From contig CAVVSD010000001.1 in assembly GCA_963750895.1 (NCBI GenBank), positions 496,001 through 560,000 on the forward strand: a DNA stretch of 64,000 nucleotides, given 5' to 3'. The position numbers and the translations under genes are program-made. The notes under the pieces are model-generated. The model saw only the letters and a program-made list of their open reading frames with translations. It was not told the DNA's origin and did no database searches. Below, piece by piece: positions 18,100-25,748 of the stretch (positions within the stretch are counted from its first letter, which is position 1; each line of letters begins with the position of its first letter). The DNA is from CAVVSD01 sp963750895. Lineage in GTDB: Bacteria > Actinomycetota > Thermoleophilia > Solirubrobacterales > Solirubrobacteraceae.

Positions 18100-18735
18100 T
18101 CAGCGCCCGCGGCGCGCGGTGAAGCCGTGGCGCTCGGCCCACAGCGCCGCCTGCGTACGGTCCGTCACGCCGAGCGCCCGGAAGATGCTCGTCAGATGCG
18201 TCTTCACCGTCTTCTCGCTGATCTCCAGCCTGCGGGCGATGAGCTTGTTCGGCAGCCCCTCGACGAGCAGCACGAGGACCTCCGACTCGCGCGCCGACAG
18301 CAGCTCGGCCGGATCGGGCTCGGACTGCGCGGTGAGGATGGTGCGCGCCGCGCGCGGGTCCACGGGGGACTCACCCCTGGCGGCGGCGCGGATGCCGTCG
18401 GCGACCTCGTCCGCCGTGACGTCCTTCAGCAGATAGCCGCACGCGCCCGCCTCGATCGCGCCCAGGATTCGCGCGCGATCCGAGAACGACGTCAGGACGA
18501 GCACCGCCGTCCCCGGACGGTCGGCGAGCACGCGCCGCGTCGCCTCGATGCCGTCGAGCTCGGGCATCTCGAGGTCCATGAGCACGACGTCGGGGGCGAG
18601 CTCGGCGCTGCGGCGGACGGCGTCCTCGCCGTCGACGGCCATCCCCACGAGCTCGATGTCCTCCAGGCCGGCGATGAGCCGTCCGAGGCCGTCGCGGATG
18701 ACGCCGTGGTCGTCGGCGAGCAGGACGCGGATCAC
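18100..18735 (-). CDS. NarL/LuxR-type response regulator
   Basis: 211 residues: receiver domain with the acidic pair in LLADDHGVIRDG, phosphoacceptor Asp in DVVLMDLEMPELDG (about residue 54) and Lys in GYLLKDVTADE. A LuxR helix-turn-helix follows (ELLSARESEVLVLLVEGLPN, KLIARRLEISEKTVKTHL). GTG 18735 overlaps the stop of the histidine kinase by 4 bases (GTGA), making them a coupled two-component pair. Its target genes are unknown; the secreted protein genes just downstream are candidates by position only. Confidence 0.92.
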   Translation of the reverse strand: MIRVLLADDHGVIRDGLGRLIAGLEDIELVGMAVDGEDAVRRSAELAPDVVLMDLEMPELDGIEATRRVLADRPGTAVLVLTSFSDRARILGAIEAGACGYLLKDVTADEVADGIRAAARGESPVDPRAARTILTAQSEPDPAELLSARESEVLVLLVEGLPNKLIARRLEISEKTVKTHLTSIFRALGVTDRTQAALWAERHGFTARRGR

Positions 18736-20055
18736 GTTGCCGGCACCTCCATCTCGACGGTCGTGCCCTCGCCGGGGCTGGACCGCACGACGAGCGTGCC
18801 GCCCCGCTGGCCGACGAGATCCTCGAGCAGGGTGAGCCCGACGTGCCCCTCCTGGGCGCGGCCGGCGCGCTGCGCCGCGTCGAATCCCCTGCCATCGTCG
18901 GTCACGGTCAACCGGATGATGCTCGGATCCTCTCGCGTGACCTCGACGCGCACGGCGGACGCGTCGGCGTGGGCGGCGACGTTGCGCAGCGCCTCGCGCG
19001 CGACGCGGTAGACGAGCGGGTCGGCGGGCGACCCGGCGGCGGCGCGATCGTCGACGTGCAGCTCCGTCGCGACGTCCTGCGCCTGCAGCGAGCTGAGCAG
19101 GTCGTGCAGCGTCGCCTCCAGGCCCAGCGGACTCCAGGCTGGGCGGGTGGATCTCGACGAGGAGCGTGCGCAGCGCGCGCATGCCGTGGCGCAGCCGGCT
19201 CGTGCTGTCGCGCAGGGCGGCCGCGTCGGCGTCGGCGCCCCGGCGCTCCGCGCTGTCGGCGAGCGGCGCGAGGCCGAAGGCGACGCCCGCGAGGTCCTGC
19301 ACCACGCCGTCGTGCAGGTCGGCGGCGATGCGGCGGCGCTCGTGGTCGGACGCCTCGATGGCCCGCTCGAGCAGCACCTCGCGCTCCCGGTAGCCGCGCT
19401 GCAGGCGCCGGGCGAGCGACCACGCGAGCGGGACCTGGCTGAGCAGCAGGACGACGAGCGCCGCGATCAGCGTCGGCGCGAGCGCGCCGAGCAGCCGGCG
19501 CCCGTTCGCGCTCGTCGACTCGAAGCGCTGGTACGTCTCGAAGAGCACGGGCGTCCCGTTCGGGGTGCGGATCGGGGTGTGGGCCTCGAGCAGCTTGCCC
19601 TCCTGGCGTTCGAAGCGGTTCTCGGGCTGGGACAGATCGCTGAGCTCCGCGTCCGCGCCGCCGGTCGTGAACAGCTCGCGCTCGTCGTCGCCGAGCTCGA
19701 AGCGCTGTCCGATGAGCGCCGGCTCGTCGGAGTACAGGACGCGACCGTCGCGCGACCAGATCTTCACGCGGACCACGGAGTCGCTCAGCAGGCGGGCGAC
19801 GACGACGTCGTCCACCTGAGCGATCGCGTCGGGATCGCCGCGCAGGAGGCCGTCGGTCAGGCCGGAGGACTCCACGAGCCCGCCCTGGAGCTCGACGCGG
19901 TCGCGGGTGTCGCGCTCGGCCTCGCGCACGGTGACCCCGCGCAGGGCGAAGAACCCACCGACGACGACCACGGCGATCGCCAGGACCGACGCGATCGTGA
20001 ACCGCAGCACGGACGAGGTGACGCTGGGGGGTGACCCTCCGTGGCGAGCCGGCAT
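18732..20055 (-). CDS. HisKA_3 sensor histidine kinase (one frameshift)
   Basis: About 441 residues once one indel near 19137 is bridged. There are two membrane segments (about residues 17-38 and 190-210) flanking a roughly 145-residue extracytoplasmic sensor region. Then come a HAMP-like linker and the dimerisation/phosphoacceptor helix HERRRIAADLHDGVVQDLAG. The ATPase part follows in the second frame: YRVAREALRNVAAHADA (N box), VTDDGRGFD (G1) and GHVGLTLLEDLVGQRGG (G2). It autophosphorylates on His and signals to the NarL regulator encoded next. An OmpR-type regulator gene ends 100 bases upstream on the same strand, so this kinase may serve two regulators. Confidence 0.85.
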
Positions 20056-20155
20056 CGCCGTGCATGGTGACCTGCGCCGGGGGCCCGGTGCGCGGACTGC
20101 GACCTAAGTCCCATGGAAACTCCTGCCGCGGCACCGACGACGGCCCCAACCACAC

Positions 20156-20809
20156 CTAGACCCGGTAGCCCGCTCCCGGCACGGTGAGGACGACGGCCGG
20201 CTCGCCGAGCTTGCGGCGCAGCTTCATGATCGTCATGCGGATCGTGTTCGTGAACGGGTCGACGTTCTCGTCCCAGACACGGGCGAGGAGCTCCTCGGGC
20301 GAGACGACGGCGCCGTCGGCCGCCATGAGCGCCTCGAGCACCCCGAACTCCTTCGGGCTGAGGTCGAGATCCCGTCCGTCGCGCCGCACGGTGCGGCGGG
20401 CGGGGTCGAGCTCGATGTCGGCCGCGCGCAGGACCACCGGCCGGGAGTCGCCGGCCCGTCGCGCGAGCGCGTGGACGCGGGCGACCAGCTCGTCGAAGCG
20501 GAACGGCTTGGCGAGGTAGTCGTCGGCGCCGAGCGCGAGCCCGGAGACGATGTCGCTCGTCTCCGCCGCCGCGGTGAGCATGAGGATCTTCGTCCCCGGA
20601 TGCTCGCTGTGCAGGACGCGGCACACGTCGTCGCCGTGGACCTCGGGGAGGTCGCGGTCGAGGACGACGACGTCGTAGGAGTGCACGCGCGCGTGCGAGA
20701 GGGCGTCGGCGCCGTCGGGCGCGACGTCGACGGCCGCGCCGTGCCGGCGCAGGCCGCGGGCGATCGCCGCCGCGACGCGCGGCTCGTCCTCGACGACGAG
20801 AAGCCTCAT
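20156..20809 (-). CDS. OmpR/PhoB-type response regulator
   Basis: 217 residues from ATG 20809. Receiver with VVEDEPRVAAAIARGL, phosphoacceptor Asp in DVVVLDRDLPEVHGDDVC (about 51) and Lys in GADDYLAKPFRFDELVARV. A winged-helix output domain follows (LSPKEFGVLEALMAADG, VDPFTNTIRMTIMKLRRKLG, VPGAGYRV). No cognate kinase of the usual HisKA/OmpR pairing is adjacent; the next gene is the HisKA_3 kinase 100 bases downstream. An 11-bp-spaced direct repeat in its promoter gap (20854-20871) suggests autoregulation. Confidence 0.92.
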   Translation of the reverse strand: MRLLVVEDEPRVAAAIARGLRRHGAAVDVAPDGADALSHARVHSYDVVVLDRDLPEVHGDDVCRVLHSEHPGTKILMLTAAAETSDIVSGLALGADDYLAKPFRFDELVARVHALARRAGDSRPVVLRAADIELDPARRTVRRDGRDLDLSPKEFGVLEALMAADGAVVSPEELLARVWDENVDPFTNTIRMTIMKLRRKLGEPAVVLTVPGAGYRV

Positions 20810-20853
20810 GCACGGGATCGAACCGGTCGTCCGTGAGGGTCCGCTCTGTGGAT

Positions 20854-20871
20854 GCTGAGCGTTCGCTGAGC
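20854..20871. promoter_or_regulatory. direct repeat, probable OmpR-type binding site
   Basis: GCTGAGC, four bases, GCTGAGC: two perfect 7-bp half-sites with 11-bp spacing, the geometry used by OmpR/PhoB dimers. It lies 45 bases upstream of the OmpR-type regulator start. Confidence 0.55.
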
Positions 20872-20984
20872 CCGACAGCGTGCGCGCAGGCTCGTGCTGG
20901 ACTTCGACCACTACGGCAGGCTCGTCGGCCTGCGGGTCACCGGGTCGGCGGACTCGGTGCTGGCGCCCTCGCTGCTGGAGTCGG

Positions 20985-21599
20985 CTACGCGCTGACGAGG
21001 TGCTCGGCGAACCACGCCGCCGCGGCGCTGGCGGCTGTCGCCCGGCCCGTGCCGTAGACGTCGTAGTGGCCGCCGTCGAGCAGCAGGAGCCGCTTGGGCT
21101 CGCGGGCCCGCTCGTACGCGCCGAGGATCTCGTCGGTCGGCGTGATCGTGTCCTCGCGCATGCAGATCACGAGCAGCGGCGTCGGCGCCACGCGCTCGAT
21201 GTAGGAGCCCGGCTCGTACTCGGCGTAGCGCTCGAGCGACCGCAGCGTCACCTCGTTGGTCCAGCGCGCCAGCCGCCGCCCGGCGATCGCGTCGTACCAG
21301 CGTGCGCCGTCGTTGCCTGCCTCGACCGGGCGGTCCTCCTCGCCCGAGCGCGCGGCGGCGATCTGCGTCCACGGGTCGAGCTCGCCGCGGGGCTCGCCGT
21401 CGCTCTCGCCCAGACAGCGGTGGTCGTAGAGCAGGCAGGCGACTCCCGCCTCGACGAGCGTCTCCGCGACCTCGTGCAGGAACATCTCCTTCACCGCGCC
21501 CCAGCCGTGGCTGAGAACGACGACCGGGTGCGGCCCGTCCCCGGGCGGCGTCACATGAACACCCCGCAAAATGGTGCCGTCCTCGGTCCGCAGCTCCAT
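20985..21599 (-). CDS. alpha/beta hydrolase with nucleophile region missing
   Basis: 204 residues from ATG 21599. The first 75 residues match alpha/beta hydrolases of the dienelactone/acetyl-hydrolase group (VVVLSHGWGAVKEMFLHEVA oxyanion region, LLYDHRCLGESDGEPR, ELDPWTQI). The last 110 residues match the C-terminal part (WTNEVTLRSLERYAEYEPGS, TPLLVICMREDTITP with the acid, LLLDGGHYDVYG with the His). The expected GxSxGG nucleophile elbow and roughly 80 residues between them are absent, without loss of reading frame. The protein as written should lack hydrolase activity. It may be a natural in-frame deletion or an assembly collapse. It is convergent with nothing and divergent from the secreted protein gene. 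Confidence 0.7.
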   Translation of the reverse strand: MELRTEDGTILRGVHVTPPGDGPHPVVVLSHGWGAVKEMFLHEVAETLVEAGVACLLYDHRCLGESDGEPRGELDPWTQIAAARSGEEDRPVEAGNDGARWYDAIAGRRLARWTNEVTLRSLERYAEYEPGSYIERVAPTPLLVICMREDTITPTDEILGAYERAREPKRLLLLDGGHYDVYGTGRATAASAAAAWFAEHLVSA

Positions 21600-21661
21600 C
21601 CTCGGGGAGCCTACGACCAGACTTGCTTTTCCTCCGCCGGGTCAGGTAGAGACGACCGCCT

Positions 21662-22816
21662 ATGCGCAAACTTCTCCCCGCCCTGATGGTCCTCGGCGCG
21701 TCCCTGGTGCTGGTCGCACCGGCCGGCGCAGCGCTCAAGCTGGTCACGAACCAGAACGCCTTCCCCCAGGTCAACGGCAGCTCGCTGATCTGGGAGGCCG
21801 AAGGCCAGAACACGACCGACGGCACCGGCGCCTACGTCTGGTCGGTCCCGGCCAGCGGCTCCTCGCCCGCCAGCATCCTGTTCCAGGGGCCGGCCGTCCC
21901 GAACGAGGGGGTCGTCGGCACCGATCCCAGCAAGACGACCCCGGGTCAGCAGCCCGACGGCTACGCCGCGACGACCAGCTTCGTCTACTTCCAGCGCCAG
22001 GTCGGCGTGTTCAAGAGCCAGCAGGCCGGCAAGAACAGCCCGAACACGTACATCGACTTCTACCCGAGCGCGACGAACACCTACGCCGGCGGCCCGAGCG
22101 GGCCGCTGACGCCGATCACGCTGAGCGCGGATCCCGGCGATCCGTGCGCGGCGGGCACGATCACCGAGACGCCGCTGGGCGCCAGCGGGTCGACGCTCGT
22201 GACGATCGCCAGCTGCAGCAACCTCGCGACCTCGCCGGGCCGCCTGCTGGCCCGCACGATCTCGGGCAACCAGTCGACGACCCCGCCGGTCTTCCTGGCC
22301 GGCAACGGCCACAGCATCGGCGCGGTGCGCCTCGCGGGCAAGTACCTCGCGGGCATCCAGTCGGTCGAGAACTCGATCCAGAAGACGATCGTCGTGCTCG
22401 ACATCACGACCGGTGACGTCGTCAACACGATCCCGAAGAGCCCGTCCGGGACCTTCTACTCGAACATCGACGTCGGCACCGACGGCAGCGTCGTGGCCAC
22501 GATCGGCGGCAAGTCCAAGCTGTCGGTCGTCCGCTTCCCCGCCGGTTCGTCCACCGGCAAGACGCTGCCCTCCTCGATGGGCACGATCGTGTCGGCACCG
22601 CGGATCGCGGGCTCGCGGCTCGTGTTCCTGCGCACCACCTCGGGTGGCACGCAGCTCATCACGACCTCGCTCTCGGGCGGCTCGGTGAAGGGCTACGGGA
22701 CCCTGTCGGCGGTCGGCGACCCGTCGAACGGCTTCGACGCCGGCAGCACCTGGGCCGCCGTGAACGGCACGGTCGGCGGCAAGAAGGGCATCTACACCGC
22801 GAAGATCGGCTCCTGA
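21662..22816 (+). CDS. secreted protein, probable beta-propeller, unknown function
   Basis: 384 residues with a signal peptide (MRKLLPALMVLGASLVLVAP, cleavage near AGAA at 22-24). The mature chain is made of repeating strand patterns such as LVTNQNAFPQVNGSSLIWEA, TIVVLDITTGDVVNTIP, SVVATIGGKSKLSVVRF and SRLVFLRTTSGGTQLITTSL, suggestive of a WD/YVTN-like or TolB-like propeller. Low cysteine content. I do not recognise a specific family. Monocistronic, ending at a strong terminator hairpin, divergent from the defective hydrolase gene. Confidence 0.65.
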   Translation: MRKLLPALMVLGASLVLVAPAGAALKLVTNQNAFPQVNGSSLIWEAEGQNTTDGTGAYVWSVPASGSSPASILFQGPAVPNEGVVGTDPSKTTPGQQPDGYAATTSFVYFQRQVGVFKSQQAGKNSPNTYIDFYPSATNTYAGGPSGPLTPITLSADPGDPCAAGTITETPLGASGSTLVTIASCSNLATSPGRLLARTISGNQSTTPPVFLAGNGHSIGAVRLAGKYLAGIQSVENSIQKTIVVLDITTGDVVNTIPKSPSGTFYSNIDVGTDGSVVATIGGKSKLSVVRFPAGSSTGKTLPSSMGTIVSAPRIAGSRLVFLRTTSGGTQLITTSLSGGSVKGYGTLSAVGDPSNGFDAGSTWAAVNGTVGGKKGIYTAKIGS

Positions 22817-22822
22817 TCGCAC

Positions 22823-22852
22823 GGCGCCTCGGCACCCGTGTGCCGAGGCGCC
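22823..22852. terminator. bidirectional terminator hairpin
   Basis: GGCGCCTCGGCAC and GTGCCGAGGCGCC are perfect 13-bp arms around a CCGT loop, placed between the convergent ends of the secreted protein gene and the hydroxyacyl-CoA dehydrogenase gene. No T tract follows on either strand, as is common in GC-rich genomes. Confidence 0.8.
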
Positions 22853-22856
22853 CCGA

Positions 22857-23819
22857 TCACGCCTCGCGGTCCGGCAGCTCGGAGAGCAGCCGCGAGAGGC
22901 TCGCGTAGGCAGCGTCGCGCCACGTCGCCGTGGCGCGTGCGCTCTCGGGCGTGTGCTCCAGGAACCCCTTGCCGCTCTTCGCGCCGAGCTCGCCGCGCGC
23001 CACCCGCTCGGTGACGGCGGGCGGGCACGAGAGGCGATCGCCGAACTGGCCGACGAGCGCGTCGTAGGCGCCCGCGTAGACGTCGAGTCCCGCCATGTCG
23101 GCGATCTCGAACGGGCCGAAGAACGGCAGGCGGAACCCGAACGACGAGCGCACGACGGCGTCCACCGTCTCGGGCGTGGCCAGGCCGTCCTCGACGATCC
23201 GGCAGGCCTCGCGGAACATCGCGAACTGGATCCGGTTGCCGACGAAGCCCGCGCCGTCGCCGACGACGCAGGGGGTCTTGCCCAGCCGGACGAGGAACGC
23301 GCTCAGCGCCTCGACGTGCTCCGGCGCGGTCGCGGGCGTGGGGATGAGCTCGACGCACGGCACCCACTGCGGCGGGTTGAACCAGTGCATCCCGAGGAAC
23401 CGGGAGGCGTCCCGGCGGCGCGCGCCCAGGTCGCCGATCGGGATCGCGGACGTGTTCGTCGTGATGACGGCGCCCGCCGGTGCGGCGAGCTCGGCGGCGT
23501 CGAGGATGGTGTGCTTGAGCTCGGGGTCCTCGGGGACCGCCTCGATCACGAGGTCGGCGCCGGCGACCGCGTCCTCGATCGTCGCGCACGGCGAGACGTG
23601 CTCGTCGACGACGCGCTCGCTGTCGCCGGGCACGAGGCCGCGCTCGGCGTAGGCGGCGGTCGCGTCGAGCAGCCGCGCCTTGGCCTGCTCGGCGGCCTCG
23701 GGCGTCGCGTCGGCGATCGCGCTCGGGACGCCGCCGAGCGCGAGGAGCTGGGCGAACCCCGCGCCCATCGTCCCGCTGCCGAGGATCGCGACCCGTCCGG
23801 GCCAGTCCGCGGCGCTCAC
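22857..23819 (-). CDS. 3-hydroxyacyl-CoA dehydrogenase family protein
   Basis: 320 residues from GTG 23819, preceded by GGAGG. NAD-binding GSGTMGAGFAQLLALGG (residues 12-28), then ITTNTSAIPI and the catalytic His region FLGMHWFNPPQWVPCVELIP, with GFVGNRIQFAMFREA in the dimerisation part. Members oxidise L-3-hydroxyacyl-CoAs or related hydroxyacids such as 3-hydroxybutyryl-CoA, or gulonate. It is the third gene of a leftward unit with the leuC/leuD-like dehydratase; a 25-codon reading frame with overlapping stop and start links it to leuD. The substrate is therefore perhaps an intermediate made by the dehydratase, which is inference. Confidence 0.85.
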   Translation of the reverse strand: MSAADWPGRVAILGSGTMGAGFAQLLALGGVPSAIADATPEAAEQAKARLLDATAAYAERGLVPGDSERVVDEHVSPCATIEDAVAGADLVIEAVPEDPELKHTILDAAELAAPAGAVITTNTSAIPIGDLGARRRDASRFLGMHWFNPPQWVPCVELIPTPATAPEHVEALSAFLVRLGKTPCVVGDGAGFVGNRIQFAMFREACRIVEDGLATPETVDAVVRSSFGFRLPFFGPFEIADMAGLDVYAGAYDALVGQFGDRLSCPPAVTERVARGELGAKSGKGFLEHTPESARATATWRDAAYASLSRLLSELPDREA

Positions 23820-23893
23820 AGGACAACCTCCGCGCTGTCGTTGTGTCGCCCTGCGACACAACGACGACCGAAGACGAAGTCTTCGGCGCTCAT
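23816..23893 (-). CDS. possible 25-residue coupled leader peptide
   Basis: An ATG at 23893 overlaps the leuD stop (ATGA). The frame MSAEDFVFGRRCVAGRHNDS continues five residues to a TGA that overlaps the dehydrogenase GTG (GTGA). Exact overlap at both ends suggests translational coupling. The frame contains both inverted repeats of 23837-23886, so it could be a leader peptide over a hairpin. It could also be coincidence in GC-rich DNA. Confidence 0.35.
   Translation of the reverse strand: MSAEDFVFGRRCVAGRHNDSAEVVL
23837..23886. promoter_or_regulatory. two tandem perfect inverted repeats between leuD and the dehydrogenase
   Basis: GTCGTTGTGTCGC and GCGACACAACGAC (13-bp arms, CCT centre, 23837-23865) lie 2 bases from CCGAAGAC and GTCTTCGG (8-bp arms, GAA centre, 23868-23886). 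The first is operator-like; both could also fold in the mRNA between two leftward genes. No T tract follows. Confidence 0.6.
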
Positions 23894-24396
23894 GCCCGCT
23901 GCTCCAGCCGGTGGCGGGCCCACTCGACGATGCCGCCGGCGGCCAGCAGCTCCTGGATGAACGGCGGCTGCGGCGGCAGGCTCGCCTCGCCGCCGTCCCA
24001 GACGATGCTCCCCGCGGCGGTGTCGATGGTGACCGTGTCGCCGTCGCGCAGCGCGGCGGCGGCCTCGGGCTGCTCGATGGCGAGGAGGCCCAGGTTGATG
24101 CAGTTGCGCTGGAAGATCCGCGCGAAGCTCACCGCGATCACCGCCTGCACGCCGCGACCGATCATCGCCAGCGGCGCGTGCTCGCGCGACGAGCCCATCC
24201 CGCAGTTGCGCCCGGCGACGAGGATGTCGCCGGCGGCGATCCGCTGCCCGACCTCCGGGTCGCTGTAGGTCTCGAGGAGGTGGGTCCCGAGCTCCTCGGG
24301 ATCGGTGATGTTGAGGTAGGCGCCCGGGAGCATGACGTCGGTGTCGACGTCGTCGCCGATCCGCACCACCCGGCCGGAGATGACGGCGTCGGTCAT
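23890..24396 (-). CDS. leuD: 3-isopropylmalate dehydratase family small subunit
   Basis: 168 residues. Swivel domain of the aconitase superfamily: GDDVDTDVMLPGAYL, the NCGMGSSREHAPLA substrate-binding loop and AVIAVSFARIFQRNCINLG. It forms the heterodimer with the large subunit encoded immediately upstream (ATGA overlap). The pair isomerises or hydrates 2-hydroxy dicarboxylic acids. LeuCD-like pairs also include 2,3-dimethylmalate and citraconate/homoaconitate dehydratases, so the symbol indicates family only. Without leuA or leuB nearby and with a hydroxyacyl-CoA dehydrogenase downstream, a catabolic substrate is plausible. Confidence 0.82.
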   Translation of the reverse strand: MTDAVISGRVVRIGDDVDTDVMLPGAYLNITDPEELGTHLLETYSDPEVGQRIAAGDILVAGRNCGMGSSREHAPLAMIGRGVQAVIAVSFARIFQRNCINLGLLAIEQPEAAAALRDGDTVTIDTAAGSIVWDGGEASLPPQPPFIQELLAAGGIVEWARHRLEQRA

Positions 24397-25673
24397 CGGA
24401 CGTCCGCCGGATCGACGAGGTGTCCCGCGACGGCCGCCGCTCCGGCGACGTACGCGTTGGCCAGGTACACCGAGGACTCCGGGTCGCCCATGCGCCCGCG
24501 GAAGTTGCGGTTCGTGGTCGTCACCGCGACCTCGCCCGCGGCGAGGATCCCGGTGTGCCCGCCGAAGCAGGCGCCGCACGTGGGGGCCGACATCATCGCG
24601 CCGGCGTCGAGGAAGACCTCGATGAGCCCCTCCTGCAGCGCCTCGCGGTAGATGCGCTGGGTCGCCGGGACGACGATGAGCCGCACGCCGGGGGCGACCT
24701 GGTTGCCGCGCAGCATCTCCGCGAGCTGGCGGAGGTCGGTCATCGTCCCGTTCGAGCAGTTCCCGACGTAGACCTGGTCGATCTTGACCGTGCCCGCGAG
24801 CTCGTCGATCGGATGGACGTTGCCGGGGGAGGAGGGGGCGGCGACCAGCGGACGCATGCCGTCGAGGTCGATGCTCGTCCGCCGGTCGTAGGGCGCGCCG
24901 GGATCGGCGGCCAGCGCGGCGGGCTCGGCCTCCGGCACGCGCTCGGCGAGCCACTCCAGCGTCGTCTCGTCGGCGGCCACCATCCCGGTCTTCGCCCCCG
25001 CCTCGACCGCCATGTTGCAGAGCGCGAGGCGCCCGTCGAGCGAGAGCGCGTCGACGGCCTCGCCGCAGAACTCCAGCGCGGCGTAGTTCGCACCGTCGAC
25101 GCCGGCCTCCGCGATGTAGGCGAGGATCAGGTCCTTGCCCGTGACGTGCTCACCGGGCGAGCCGGTGAACTCGACCTCGATGACCTCGGGCACCTTCAGC
25201 CACACCTCGCCGAGGGCCATGGCCGCCGCGATGTCGCTCGAGCCCATGCCGGTGGCGAACGCGGCGAAGGCACCGCTGGTGCAGGTGTGCGAGTCCGCGC
25301 CGACGAGGAGATCGCCGGGCATGATCCGCCCGCGCTCGGCGAGGATCGCGTGCTCGATGCCGGCGTCCCGGGTGGCGCCGACCTCCCAGTAGTCGGTGAT
25401 GCCCTGCCGCTCGGCGAAGGTCCGCAGCCGCGCGACGAGGGCCGCGCTGCGCGCATCCTTCGCGGGCCAGAAGTGGTCCACGACGCACGCGACGCGGGCC
25501 GGGTCGAACACGCCGCTCGCGCCCATCTTCTCGAACTCGTGGATCGAGACTGCGCCCGAGACGTCGTTGAGCATCACCCGGTCGATCCGCGCCAAGGCGA
25601 ACGCGCCGGGCGTGAGGTCGTCCACGCCGTGCGCGGCGAGGATCTTCGCCGACAGCGTCATCGGCCCGTCCAT
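24393..25673 (-). CDS. leuC: 3-isopropylmalate dehydratase family large subunit
   Basis: 426 residues from ATG 25673, with GGAGGG upstream. Aconitase-fold 4Fe-4S enzyme: VVDHFWPAKD, GADSHTCTSGAFAAFATGMG (first cluster Cys), KIDQVYVGNCSNGTMTDLRQ, and SAPTCGACFGGHTGIL (the other two cluster Cys). At 426 residues it belongs to the shorter LeuC2/HacA/DmdA branch (the classical bacterial LeuC is about 465), so the substrate may be isopropylmalate, homoaconitate or dimethylmalate. Overlaps leuD by 4 bases. It is divergent from the FAD oxidoreductase-hydantoinase operon with a 75 bp gap. Confidence 0.85.
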   Translation of the reverse strand: MDGPMTLSAKILAAHGVDDLTPGAFALARIDRVMLNDVSGAVSIHEFEKMGASGVFDPARVACVVDHFWPAKDARSAALVARLRTFAERQGITDYWEVGATRDAGIEHAILAERGRIMPGDLLVGADSHTCTSGAFAAFATGMGSSDIAAAMALGEVWLKVPEVIEVEFTGSPGEHVTGKDLILAYIAEAGVDGANYAALEFCGEAVDALSLDGRLALCNMAVEAGAKTGMVAADETTLEWLAERVPEAEPAALAADPGAPYDRRTSIDLDGMRPLVAAPSSPGNVHPIDELAGTVKIDQVYVGNCSNGTMTDLRQLAEMLRGNQVAPGVRLIVVPATQRIYREALQEGLIEVFLDAGAMMSAPTCGACFGGHTGILAAGEVAVTTTNRNFRGRMGDPESSVYLANAYVAGAAAVAGHLVDPADVR

Positions 25674-25748
25674 CCCGTCCCTCCGTTCCTGGGAGGTCCA
25701 GCGTACTTCCTGGACACGCCGTGGCGCGCCCCGGGAGGATGCGGGGAC

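Noticed and set aside
23837..23865. 29-bp palindrome read as an intrinsic terminator of leuD
   Set aside because: No T tract on the relevant strand and a good ribosome site plus coupled gene follow immediately; an operator or leader structure fits better.
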